Of a stretch of 64,000 bases of DNA, positions 11,699 through 22,610 are shown in pieces. The translations under genes were made by a program, and so were the position numbers. Numbering within the stretch: position 1 is the stretch's first letter; each line of letters opens with the position of its first letter. The stretch is from Maratus speciosus (Eukaryota; Arthropoda; Arachnida; Araneae; Salticidae): NCBI GenBank assembly GCA_963932465.1, contig OZ010789.1:597523068-597587067 (forward strand), read 5' to 3'. Under the pieces are notes generated by a model, which was given only the letters and a program-made list of their open reading frames with translations, searched no databases and had not been told where the DNA came from.

Positions 11699-12345
11699 TG
11701 GGAAAATTGCCTTTAACATTCAGAAAAAACTGTTTTATCCTAACTATTGTCGATGCGGGATCCCGATTCTTAGAAGCAGTTCCCCTCAGAAATGTGGAAT
11801 TCCAAACTATCTTGAATGTACTAAATAAATACTTCGGTGCATATGGTTTGTGCTCCACAATTATTGCAGACAATGCCCAGTACTTCCGGAGTGCGGTCTT
11901 TAAAGAGTACACGAAGGCTCTAAACATAGATCTTCGTTTTACTTCCGTGTACAAGCCGACCGGCATTGGTTTGACAGAGATCAACCACAAGCTGCTCAAG
12001 GCATCATTAATCGCAATGTCCAACTCCACCCTTGAATGGGATACGAGACTAGACTATTTCAAATTAAACTTCAACACCACCGTGCACAGAGCTCTTGGCT
12101 ATTCGCCATCAAAATTATTTTTTGGTCGGGAAATCAAAAATCAATTTACGATCCTTAATTCCCCGGATTTAACGTGCACCCAGACGTTTGTCAAAAATAG
12201 GATCGAGCACATGAAAGAGGCCCACCGACAAGCCATTGCAAAGCAACAGAAAATAATGACCGAGTATATTAAGGAAAGCGATCTCCAGGAAGTTAAGACT
12301 TTAGATGTGGGCCAGGAAGTTTATATGAATGTAATAGGTACTTGA
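11653..12345 (+). pseudogene. Integrase catalytic core (D,D35E preserved)
   Basis: An rve-type integrase core. The first Asp is in HIDIVG, the second in IIADNAQYF, and the Glu follows exactly 35 residues later in LTEINHKLL, so the catalytic triad spacing is intact. The GYSPSKLFFGRE block that follows the core in this family is present. The frame ends at VGQEVYMNVIGT, running into the 3' LTR within a few bases, so the C-terminal DNA-binding part is truncated. The core is the best-preserved domain of the element, but it is not connected in frame to its N-terminal part. Confidence 0.88.
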
Positions 12346-13508
12346 TACCACTTCAGCAGGTTATTATTTTATTTTATTGGCATAAAAAAACACTATTATT
12401 TATATATTTTGATTATTATTATTATTTTATAAAATGCATATATATATTTAGAGTGTGTTCTTACGTGTAGTTATTTTGATTATTATTATTATTATTTAAT
12501 ATAAATATACTCATATATGTATTTATGCTATAAGGTCTTAATAAGAGAAGGACCACACAGTGAGTCCTATCTGTAGAGGGGATCTTTTAAGCGAGTCACG
12601 GAGTCTGCAAGCCTGACAATAGCTTGACATAAAATGCCAAGTCGTATTTATGACGGGATACTACTTTATTTATGATACCTAATAAAACAGACCACACAGG
12701 CGAGACCCGGAGTCCAGAAACCAAGATCGCTGAAGCTCAAGGGGCGGAGTATGGTATACCCCGGAAAAAGCGCAATACCGAATCAGAGGTTTGCAGGTTG
12801 AAGGGAAAAGAGGGGGTTAGCAAGGCTGACCGTCCATTCGACGAAGGGGGCAGAGCAACCTCCTCCACATTGTCATCACGAGGTGATGTCGTAACTGAAG
12901 GAAGAAGTGACAATGAGTTCAGTTTGAGTTCCTAAACCATGATGACTTAAAATAAAGATTCCGATTCGAGTTCTTAAAATATGAAGTCTTAGAAATAAAG
13001 AGAGTGATGCGAGTTCCTGAACTATGATGTCTGAACAGAGATGAAAGCGAGCTCCCAGACTATGATGTTTTCCAGAGACGCGTTCCAGCTCTCTCACCCG
13101 GGATGGTTTGCAAATGATTGAGTTCAGCTTCAATGTCCTAAGTGTTTTAAAAGAAATTCTACGACGATGACGACTTATTCGGGTCGTGTTTTCCCATTAA
13201 GGGATGGCCCTATGATAAACTGTCCTCGGACATTGCTTCATCATTAAGTGTTTTAAATTAGTGAACGTTACCGAGAGTGTAAAACAAAGATCACTCAATG
13301 TGCCAAGGATTCAAGTGTGACCTTAACCACAAGTGATCCCTCTCTACAGAAGGTATGTTCTCTTTAACTTTTTTGTATTCCCATTGTTTTAATAATTTAT
13401 GTTGTATTAGGGAGGTACAATTTATGGTACTCAAGCAATTAAGTATTAATTGTAATGTTAATTTAAAAGGTAAATTTAATGTAATTACTAATTCAGTTTC
13501 GTTCTTTG
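12341..13508 (+). repeat. 3' LTR (shared part)
   Basis: The second copy of the 1168-bp direct repeat. The forward open frame at 12672-12935 and the minus frame at 12876-13133 lie in the LTR, and equivalent positions in the 5' LTR differ by stops, so they are not genes. Sequence similarity to the 5' copy stops at 13508. Confidence 0.88.
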
Positions 13509-14293
13509 GAACGCTGGTGTCTTATGACACAATTCTATTTTGTTTATTTTATTATTTTGTAAATATGTACATTAACTGTAAATAAACCTTTTGTTTATTG
13601 TTAACTTTTGGCTATGTTTTTAATACAACATGAGTCCATTGTTTTACTTTAATGTAAGTTTTATTTCAGATGACAGTCTGCTCTATGATGCTATTTATGC
13701 GTAGTTTAGATAGGTTTTATTTAGATACAACTGCGCGGTCTATACGCTATTTCTTCACTAAAATTACACAACGCAGCTTGGGGCGTTTTGGAGATGTGTT
13801 TCCTTCCGCCTCAATTTAAGATAATTAAGGTTAGTTTAATTATCAGGAATAGCCAGGACCAGTATTATATAATTACGATCACAAATGTTTGTCTATAAAT
13901 TGTAATGTTTAAATACCCACTATAATAATTCAGGTATTTCAGGTTCAGTAATTGAGGAGTAGTTAACCTCTCTTTCTCTTTATGGTAATCTTCCCCCATT
14001 TACCATACTTATTTTCCCCCACTTCCAAGGTATGTTTGGGTAGTTAAGTTGGTTCCGGTAAATGGACCTGGATCTCCCCAACAGCGCACAAACTGGTATT
14101 TGTTTGAATTTGTGCGTTTTACGAGCGTGGTACCAACTCTCCCGCCAGTTTCGATTTTATATTTTAAAACAAGTGTCTCTCTTTACGAATTTCCTGTCGG
14201 GGACCCTACTGCTGTCGTAAACGTACACCCTCGATGTGAGATTTTTAATTTTAAAATCAAAATTTACCCAAAAAAACGCACAATTGGGGGTCC
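13509..14293. other. Post-LTR sequence, nothing firmly recognised
   Basis: The first ~150 bp show faint similarity to the sequence following the 5' LTR. The rest contains a pyrimidine-rich stretch near 13970-14030. The open frame at 14049-14297 has no recognisable domain. Confidence 0.4.
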
Positions 14294-14691
14294 ATGACCG
14301 GTGGACGGTACATTGAAGACGTTCGGCTTTCACATGTTCGACTTTTTCGAGGTGCAGCCGGCGAAAAGTTTCGTTTTATGTACCATAACGGAACTTGTCA
14401 TCGCATACAGTCCGTACAATACTGCCTTGATGTCGAAGATATCCATCGCATAGACTGGCCAGCACGTTCCCCTGACTTGAATCTATTTGAAAATGTATGG
14501 GATGCCTTGGGAGATGTATTGCTGGTCGACAAATTACTCCCACAAAAAAGGAAACCCTCATCCGTGCAGTGAAGGAGGAATGGGACAACTTGCCCCATTC
14601 GAACCATTTGTCACCGAATCATGATGTTCGGTGTATGCCACGCCGTTTTGAAACTTGTCTCGCATTACACGGTGGCCATATCCCTTACTGA
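14294..14691 (+). pseudogene. Tc1-like transposase, C-terminal fragment
   Basis: The translation matches the second half of Tc1 transposases, the DDE enzymes that move DNA by cut-and-paste. It has RYIEDVRLSHVRLFRG, then a degenerate catalytic block (FMYHNGTCHR, where the family has an Asp pair before N-A-x-x-H), then WPARSPDLNLFENVWDALG carrying the final catalytic Glu. A frameshift near 14515-14540 moves the remaining conserved part (EEWDNLP and LHGGHIPY, stop at 14689-14691) into another frame. The N-terminal DNA-binding half and both terminal inverted repeats are missing. Identification is firm; activity is excluded. Confidence 0.9.
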
Positions 14692-16380
14692 TATGGCACT
14701 GACGATTGTTAATTGTGAGTATTTTGCTTTCTTTTGTACATTCATGTTTTCGGACAATATTCACGTTTCAGTAAAAGAACCTCTAGTAATATGTACTGTA
14801 TACATCCCTTGTATACATCCTTTCAACAAAATTGTTATATTAAATCATGTGTAACATTCTGTTAATTCTATTGTTTTCTTCTTGACCCACAATCTCACGT
14901 AGATTCTCATTTAGGTGTACATTTCATCTTGGTCCTTAAGTTTGTCCACCAGCATATATATATATACAATTATGTGCAAGTAAATTTGATAGAAAAATTA
15001 ATAATATCTTTCTTTGAATCTTGTGAAAGATTTTTTTATTTTTTTTAATATGCCTCCATACTTTTAATAGTTTTCATGATATATTATTTTTTTTAAATTT
15101 TATTGGAATGCTTGTAATATTTACTTTTTGATAAATTAATACGTGATTGAAGCAGAAAATGTGTCACGATCGTCTTTACTTTGTAAAAGTACTTATTTAT
15201 TGTATAATAAGTTACATCGAATGTATTTTAAAACAGTGCCTTTTACTTAGCAAAATATAAAAAAAAGCCAATAGTTAACTTTTATTGGTATTTCATTGGA
15301 CTTTACTGCGATTATCTTAACTCGAGCTAAATAGTGGGTAACAATAAAAACATTATTGTTTTATCTTTAGTAAATATCGAGCTTTAAGTGCAATCCGACC
15401 GTTACACGCATCGGAACGTTAAGTTGAAATGACTCAAAAAGGCGTATTTTGAAATACAATTTAACACAAACATGTTTTTTTTTAAGTTAAAATAATGAGA
15501 GGTATTACTGAACAACGTACATACATTTATTTTTCTCCTACTGTCTTTAATCTTAATACGCTTTTTTAAGTCGAAAGACCGCCATGACCCCTTCAATCAT
15601 GACATGGGTATATATTTTTTATATGTTATGTACACATATTCAAGAACAATAATATTATTGAAATTAATAAACTTTCACTTAACCATCAAACAATATAAAG
15701 ACTGTCTAAAATGAATCCTATAAAGATATTTAAAATCTAAATAAGCGCTGAATACTACCGTCTGTTTAATTCAATACATTTCCTCAGCTACTGGCAATTG
15801 CTTTAAGGCAAATAGAATTCTTTAGAAATCTATTTCTGCTTTTCAGATGTCAATATTCCATTCAAGGATTTCTGAATATAAATCCGGAGAAAAGTATATG
15901 TCTTATCGTACATGTCAAGTAAATTCTTCAAACAAAATGTGTATGATAAAATTCAGATATGCATGGAAGCATGCTTTTACATAAAATTTTCCTTTACTTT
16001 AAAGAATATTCTTCAGTTACGATGTATAATGTTTTCAGAATAAATTCATGTGTTATGTAGATGTTTTGAAACATAATAAATGTGATTGTTTAGAGGATAA
16101 TATACGCATAGAAAACATTTTTGATAGCATACAAGATATTGTGTATTTAATGAGTACTACCGTAAGACGGGATTACTTTGTGACACATTTTCAAGTTTTT
16201 CTCACACCAGCCGGTATGTTTTATAAGTAACCCAAAACTGAGTATTGCTAAATATTGAGATATCTTTTGCTACATAACGCTATATAGCACGAATCTTAAT
16301 CTTTAATTTCAACTGAGAAATATAGGTTTAAAGATAGTTACCACATCGGGTGAGGTTACTTTGTGATATGTGTTTTTGCC
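14692..16380. other. Intergenic, nothing recognised
   Basis: AT-rich sequence without a supported gene, RNA or repeat. The small frames at 15402-15596 (-) and 16048-16230 (+) have no recognisable feature. Confidence 0.5.
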
Positions 16381-16384
16381 TTAA

Positions 16385-16604
16385 CCCGGGAGAACTCGCT
16401 GCATGAGATTTTCTCTCACAGTCGTACTTTTTTAAGACTCTTATTTAAATCATTTTTCATTTTAATTAAAATTTCAAAATGTTTTTCAATTATTTTACCT
16501 ATTTTGTGAATAAAAGTACTAAGCCAACCAAAAAAAGTTGATATTATATGAATGTAAAGTAAAAGAAAAGCAATTGGGCATTCTCACTAGCGAGTTCTCC
16601 CGGG
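16385..16604. mobile_element. piggyBac-type MITE with TTAA target duplication
   Basis: A perfect 16-bp terminal inverted repeat, CCCGGGAGAACTCGCT at 16385-16400 and AGCGAGTTCTCCCGGG at 16589-16604, is flanked on both sides by TTAA (16381-16384 and 16605-16608). TTAA target duplication plus CCC ends is the signature of piggyBac-like elements. The 220-bp interior is AT-rich and non-coding, so it must have been mobilised in trans. Perfect ends suggest a relatively recent insertion. Confidence 0.9.
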
Positions 16605-16608
16605 TTAA

Positions 16609-19319
16609 AACGTAAGAGATAAAATTCGTGAATGATATCGACTCTTCAAAAAATGCGGTAAACCGCTTAAACTGCTAAATAAAATTTATATGTTATTGAT
16701 TTGTCCCATTGATCCACTTTAGTTCTCTGCAAAGTATTGAATAGCGTTTTGCAGTTTCCTGTAAATCCATCTCATGACGCTTTCATAACAATTCATACAC
16801 ATATTTTCTCTTAAAAATTAGCAGATCATCTTTGATTCGATATTCCAAATTTTATAATAAAAAAATAGCAGGTTGGAATTTTTTTGGAAGTCATACAAAA
16901 CAAAAGAACTGCACAATATAATGACTATTAACTAATGGGAAAATAAAGATTATAAAGAAAACAATAAAATTATATAATATAATGAAACATTCAACAAGAT
17001 ATACAATTCTGTTTTATGTTGTAGTAAATAAGAGTGTACAAACTATACGAAATGAAAAAAACAGTAGAATTAATGTTTTTGTTTTCAGTCGAGGCAAAAA
17101 TGGATAAAGCTCCAAAATTGGTTTTATCAAAACCCCTGATACTTAAGATTTTTCCAAGCACCCCTGCCCCTAAACAGGAATAAGATGTTCCTGCATAAAC
17201 TATATGTCTTCAGACGAAGACGAAAAATCCTGAGAATGTGCCGAATCTCATCTGAAACGTATTCAGAACTTTTCTTAATGAAAAATGTTAAGGGGAAATT
17301 TTGAGATTTTTTCTGAAAGGTTGCGTCTTTCTCTTTATTTTCCTCCCTTTCGGTAGAGAAATCGCCTGTTTGTTTCCTATATTCGTCGTAGCCACGTCGC
17401 TTCCAATGAATTTTTGGACATCAGTAGCCCTAATGTTCCATCAAGCGGAACTTTCAACTTTTTATCTCTCTCCTTACTCCACATTTTGTTATTTCTTCCC
17501 TCTTCTTGTTCAAATCTTACAAGAACACTTTCCAACGTGTTCCGTCATCGATCCTAAGTTTTCTTCGGGGGCTGCTCTTTAAAGCCGTTTCAAAACTTTG
17601 TTTATATTTATGGGATATATTCCGATCTGCCGAAATACCGAATACAGATTTTTCTTTACATGAGCTCTTTTTGAAAACGCGTAAATTTGTCCTTTCCTAC
17701 GTTTGTGCATCTACAGCTAGAGGTTATTTATTTTTTAATTCGACAACACCTCTTTCCAGTAGCATTTTAGGGAATGGAAAAATGCCATGTGAAGCGACTG
17801 CAATATATGAGTCGAATTTGGAGGGAGTGCGAGATGAACTTAATGTTATTTTCCCACAAAGATGTGGTAGTTCTAGACCTATATGAGAGCTTAATTTGCC
17901 CCCGATGATTGCCTTTGGCTCATTTTGCCGTCTCATAATGTTTTTCGCCCATCCTGAAACTTGAAAATACAAAATATATCCTTATGGTGTTAATTTTCGA
18001 GAGTGTCGTTGTGTCACAAAGAAGCTCCATCGAGTGTCTTTATTTTGATCATGTTTATCTCATAGAAATATCACTTGACAAAGATTCTATTACTCTTCAG
18101 TCCAACTGTCACAATAGCAACAAAGATTACTGACCTGTGTTATGAGGTTCTCACACGCTTTAACCATTCGAGCGTCTTGCTAAAGGGTAAAATTGTAATG
18201 TTGTTTTCTTTGCATTTTGTTTTAAATGCTAAGAAAATATGATTCTTTCAACATTATAAAAGAAACTCAATTACAAATATGAATGTAATCCTTGAGGGTG
18301 TTAATCATCCTTCAATGTATTTAAAATTCATTAAATCTATAGAATTATATTAATTTAAGTATTGCTTGTATTGCTTGTATTGCTGTGAAACCTGGAGTTT
18401 AGTGAACGGAATATTACGCCCCAAACACTAAGAGGGTTAAAACACAAAGTATCCGGTTTTCGAGGCGACAACGCAAGAGCATATTGCGAGAGAGGTCAGA
18501 GAGAATCAACGAAGTATTGTAGCTTCGTTCAATGGTCGTTAGGTGACGACGTGACACACCGTACTAGGAGGTGACAGTGCTGTTTGCTTTCATGCCATCG
18601 CGGACAGGGCGAGGCATTCAAAATACGAAAACTAGAAAAATGTCACAAAGCAACCCCTACAGTCACAAAGAATGCTTTTATGGCAGTTTTTCTTTCCACG
18701 GGCTTTTTTATAAATGTCATCTTTTTTTTATTGAAAATAATTTAGCAACTCTCTCAATTATCAATAAACATTCGACTTTAGGATTTTACAGCTTCATAAT
18801 CGTCAATATATACTGTCTTTACCTATTATCAAAAAATTGTTGAAGACGGACAAGGAACATACCCTAAAACTTACATAAAATATTCCCAATTATTTTTATG
18901 CAAGGATAAATATTTAATTTGATTTGACGCTTAGTATTTCATGGAAAAAATCTTTTCTTTATGTAAACGTGTAAACCATGCTTATTTTATTTGATAAAAA
19001 GCAACAAAAAGTTTTCATAACAATTATCTATTTATAAAGAAATCTTTAGAAATATATAGGAAATTTAAATATGTTTTCTTTTACATTTAACCAGAAAATA
19101 CATATCATTATACTTTAATGAAAGCTTTATATATTAAACCAAATATTAGAAAGTATAATTAACATGATCCACATTATACATTAGCGGTTAATCTTAAGAA
19201 TAAAAATAAAATACTTGGATATGCATTAATAAAATGATCTGAATCATATCAAGTTTCTTGAAATCCCTAAAGTCACCTTCATATAACAAGTTGTATAAAA
19301 TTTTTGGAAAACAAAACAC
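16609..19319. other. Mostly unannotated; possible decayed coding stretch on minus strand at 17130-17980
   Basis: No family is recognised. Between about 17130 and 17980 the plus strand is pyrimidine-rich, and the minus strand reads as several Lys/Arg/Glu-rich open pieces in one frame separated by few stops, the longest at 17724-17972. This could be a decayed gag-like or host sequence, or only composition. A locally GC-richer patch at 18370-18640 is also unexplained. The forward frames at 17301-17582 and 17506-17886 overlap each other and look like shadows. Confidence 0.35.
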
Positions 19320-19375
19320 TATTTTAAAACACTTAAATGTGTTTTTATTCACATTAAAATACATCTAAAACAAAG

Positions 19376-19406
19376 TACTTATCAGCATGTACATGCACAT
19401 CATCGG
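19376..19406 (-). ncRNA. Hammerhead-like core, degenerate (inverted partner)
   Basis: On the minus strand this reads CCGATGATGTGCATGTACAT followed by GCTGATAAGTACTTTG. It is clearly the mirror of the motif at 19504-19536 (flanking words such as ACATCTAAAAC are also mirrored), but the conserved CUGANGA and GAAA boxes are each altered. It is probably a decayed member of the same repeat. Confidence 0.35.
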
Positions 19407-19503
19407 GGTTAAGACGTTAAAAGCTACAGGTTAAGTTCCGTTATACTTCTGAACAGTATATCTAGTATAAAATAACTCAACCTCTGACTTTTACATTTTA
19501 ACC

Positions 19504-19536
19504 CTGATGATGAGCATTCGCATGATTGAAAGTACG
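19504..19536 (+). ncRNA. Hammerhead-ribozyme-like core in a short retro-repeat
   Basis: Contains CTGATGA (19504-19510), a 17-nt segment that could form a weak stem II, then GAAA (19528-19531) and GTAC. This is the order of the type I hammerhead core. It lies in a ~100-bp repeat whose inverted partner lies 100 bp upstream. Stems I and III were not resolved by eye, so self-cleavage is a hypothesis. Confidence 0.4.
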
Positions 19537-19600
19537 TGGTTTTAGATGTATTTTATAGTGGTTAAAAACATTTTTAAATAATTTAAAATAGTATTTTCTT

Positions 19601-22319
19601 TATACAAAATTTATAGAAATTAAACTTGCAATAATAACAAATATATTTCTCTCTTAAGTCTCATGATTAAAGGAATCAGCATATAATTAAACAGAATCTG
19701 TAGCAACTAGTTTTCTTTCAACTAAAAATTCTGCCTTTTATAATAAAATCTATGTAAATTTAAAAAAAAAAAAATTATACTAAACCAAACACAAAGAATC
19801 TCTCTTTTTATCAATTTACGTAATTTCATATTGCATTATAAACGCACGGGTAGTGTCATAAACATGCATAAATATAAAGGGCAATTTAAAAAATATATCA
19901 ACTATTTGTGAGTGTGTGCAAATAAGAAAAAAATGTTTAAAGTTAAAATCTTTAACCGAAATCTAGTTTTTAACTTGATATGAATTCAAGCGTGACACGT
20001 TTTAATGTTAAAAACTTTTAAAAACTTTATAGGTGGCTTTTTATAAATGGGCAATATAATAAGATAGAAAATTAGTTTGAAACTGTCTTGCATTACATAT
20101 TAAAATTAATATTTGTAAAACTTTCATGTACAAATTTAAATAAATATTTAAAAAAATGGCTTAAAATATTACATTTTAAAGATTATATTAAGTAAAAAAA
20201 AAAAAAAAAATGAAATTTAATCGTTAACAATCAAATGTAGCTACAAAAATCAAAGTTTTGTGCATTAATATTCTAACTATATCTTTTAGAAAACATTTTA
20301 CATCACACTGTATTTTTATTTTTAAATTTTCTGTAATAAGATTCTGTAAAGTTACCTTTACACTGGATTTATTGTAATTTTATCCTAAGCAAAAACTGAG
20401 ATATTTTGACGCAATTGTACGTATTTTTTTAAAACTAAGTCGATAAATAAATATTGAATTTTTTACTATACCATTTTACAAATTATAAAACATTTTACAA
20501 AATACTGTGACCGAACACTTTAAAGAATAAGAACAAAAATGCGTGTTTCAGAAGCAATAAATTATAACTTAAAGGAGTGAGTCAAAACTTTGTTTCATTT
20601 GTATAAAAGTTAATGCCTTCGGGCTAACTCCGGAAGTGACAGATTCTAATCCTGATTAAGTCTTAGATGTTTTTATTGGGTCGAGTTCCGCTTTCAAGTC
20701 TGTCCAATTCTATTTAAACCACGTATGCAACATATAAACATATGTCCTTGAAACGTGTATCACTATTTATACATCGTTCCTTTATATTATGCGTAGAGAT
20801 ATAAAAAAAGTTTGTGTGTTTTAAAAACTAAGATTCACATTCTCGAAGCTATTATAAACCTAGAAAACTCTAATAAATTGGTGTCTTTTGTATATTTTTC
20901 AGTTATTTTTTAATAGGATATACAAAAATCCATTTTAAATCATTACATTAGTAGTTATTTTTCAATTAAATCGTTTAAAATGTCAATAAAATATTTAAAA
21001 ATACATATGTTGCCATGCTGGGATTTTTTTTTCAAGATATATATCAGTATTTCAATATAGCAATCTTCGCTTCATTTAATAAAAGTCATTAGTTAAATTA
21101 AAAAAAGTCCCTATAAAAATGTGATACACATTTTAAATAAAACTTCACAATCTGGCATTACTGCTTTCATGAGATTTTTTTAATGATAAACTATTAATGA
21201 TATGCTATTGATGATACGAATTCTTTAATAGATTACTAGATAAAACTGCACAAAGGCCTAACTTTTGATAAAATTAGCGGTGTTATACGTTTCTTAAAAA
21301 AAAATAAAATAATGGAAATTGAATTCGAAATAATCTGTACCTGAAAAACAAACAAAAACCATTTTTCTTTCCAATTTAAACAAAAGATGCGATCATTTTT
21401 TACGAATTTTAAATTCTTTGTTACTTTTTTTTTTTTTTTTTTTCAATTTAGGTATAATTGCCAGACAAAGCAATGCATATTATAGAGAAGAAATGACGTC
21501 TCAAGTATGTGAAGCATAGACTTCAAAATCATAGCGAACTTGTTTTGAATGATGAATTTGGTTATTAAATATTAAGAGTACTTTTTTTTATAGCAAATTA
21601 ACAAATATTTTTATTTTTATTTTAATATAATTTTATTTATATAAAACATAAATATATAAACTTGACAGGATTAAAAATTACATGGTACATAATCCACGTT
21701 TAAACATCAGCCAAATGTCGAAGTTTTAAAAACATTTCTTCTCCCTTTACAACTGTGAGGGATAATACTAATTATACACATACAAACAACGACAAAAAAA
21801 AGAAAATCATTTGCTTGAAGTTTTAATGTATTACAACATGACACTTGATAGGTAATAAACGAAATTATACATACCAATTATCTTCACGTACAAGTAAAAA
21901 AAAAATCGGAACTTTTTCTGTCTCTATGCATATGTCCTATGTTCTCAAGAAACGCCGCGATAAACTACAAGATTTGGAAAAAAGGTACCTTTGTATCTGA
22001 AATTATGAATCTCGAAGTCATTTTAAGATTTATTATTAGAAATTTAAGTTTTTTCCATTGGATTTTAAAAGTCTTCCGTGTTTTGACGGGATTTTTCAAA
22101 ATAAATAAAAGAAACTCGATAACAATTTTTTAGCGTGACAGAATAAATTTCGTCCTCATAAAATTTAATCAGAATTCCTACAGAGATAAAATCATAAAAC
22201 GAAACGCAATATTTCACCTTGATTCAAACAAAAAAATATGTAATATGACATTAAAAATTTTCTGTTTTACGTAAAAGGCGACTACAATAACAAATAAGAT
22301 ATTACAATTTAAAAATATA
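19601..22319. other. Intergenic, nothing recognised
   Basis: Very AT-rich, with homopolymer A runs near 20196 and a T run near 21426. There is no supported gene. A word near 20670 (AGATTCTAATCC) resembles a pol III B box but lacks an A box, so it is not called. Confidence 0.5.
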
Positions 22320-22341
22320 CATTTTATTTAAAAACTTGTTA

Positions 22342-22372
22342 GTACTTTCAGGCTTACCAGGCCCTTCATCAG
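22342..22372 (-). ncRNA. Hammerhead-ribozyme-like core, copy A
   Basis: Minus strand: CTGATGA (22366-22372), AGGGC, loop, GCCT, GAAA (22346-22349), GTAC. The AGG and CCT arms can form stem II. It matches the copy at 22514-22544 with changes concentrated in the loop. Confidence 0.5.
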
Positions 22373-22513
22373 AGAATCTTGAAGCCTGAAAGCACTAAGA
22401 AGTTTTTAAACAAAATTTATATTTTTAAATTGTAACATCTCTTTTATTATTTTAGTCACGTTTTAGGTAACGTGTTTATTTAAATAAACAGCAGTTAGTT
22501 ATTATAATATTCT

Positions 22514-22544
22514 CTGATGAAGGGCTTTGTAAGCCTGAAAGTAA
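22514..22544 (+). ncRNA. Hammerhead-ribozyme-like core, copy B
   Basis: CTGATGA at 22514-22520, then AGGGCTT, loop TGT, AAGCCT, then GAAA at 22537-22540. The flanking arms form a 6-bp stem II with one bulged G. This is the clearest stem II of the set. Confidence 0.5.
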
Positions 22545-22610
22545 TAAGAAATTTTTAAATAAAATGTTTATTTTTAAACTGTGACATCTCTTTTATTAGT
22601 TTAGTCCCAT

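Larger units (their letters stand above)
5530..13508 (+). mobile_element. Ty3/gypsy-type LTR retrotransposon, degenerate
   Basis: Two direct repeats of 1168 bp (5530-6697 and 12341-13508) flank a gag-protease-reverse transcriptase-RNase H-integrase array in Ty3/gypsy order. The LTRs differ at only about 27 positions by eye, so the insertion looks fairly recent, yet the internal region carries multiple frameshifts, in-frame stops and lost catalytic residues. No target duplication, primer-binding site or polypurine tract could be identified with confidence. The integrase runs almost directly into the 3' LTR, so the normal C-terminal end and polypurine region are probably deleted. The true LTR start may be upstream, at a TGTAACATAC word at 5511. 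Confidence 0.9.
22320..22610. repeat. Cluster of three related short repeats with hammerhead-like cores
   Basis: Three copies of one unit share GCCTGAAAG, then CTAAGAAGTTTTTAAA, then a tail ending near TGTAACATCTC. The first is on the minus strand (about 22310-22380), the second on the plus strand but truncated at its 5' side (22376-22445), and the third on the plus strand (22508-22600). Two of them carry full CTGATGA and GAAA boxes and are listed separately. Such short ribozyme-bearing repeats are known from retrozyme and Penelope-type elements; which class applies here is not settled. Confidence 0.6.

Noticed and set aside
12672..12935. 87-codon charged ORF in the 3' LTR
   Set aside because: Located entirely in the LTR, and the corresponding 5' LTR start codon and frame differ; no known domain.
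20660..20690. Possible tRNA B box
   Set aside because: No A box at the right distance and no cloverleaf arms.
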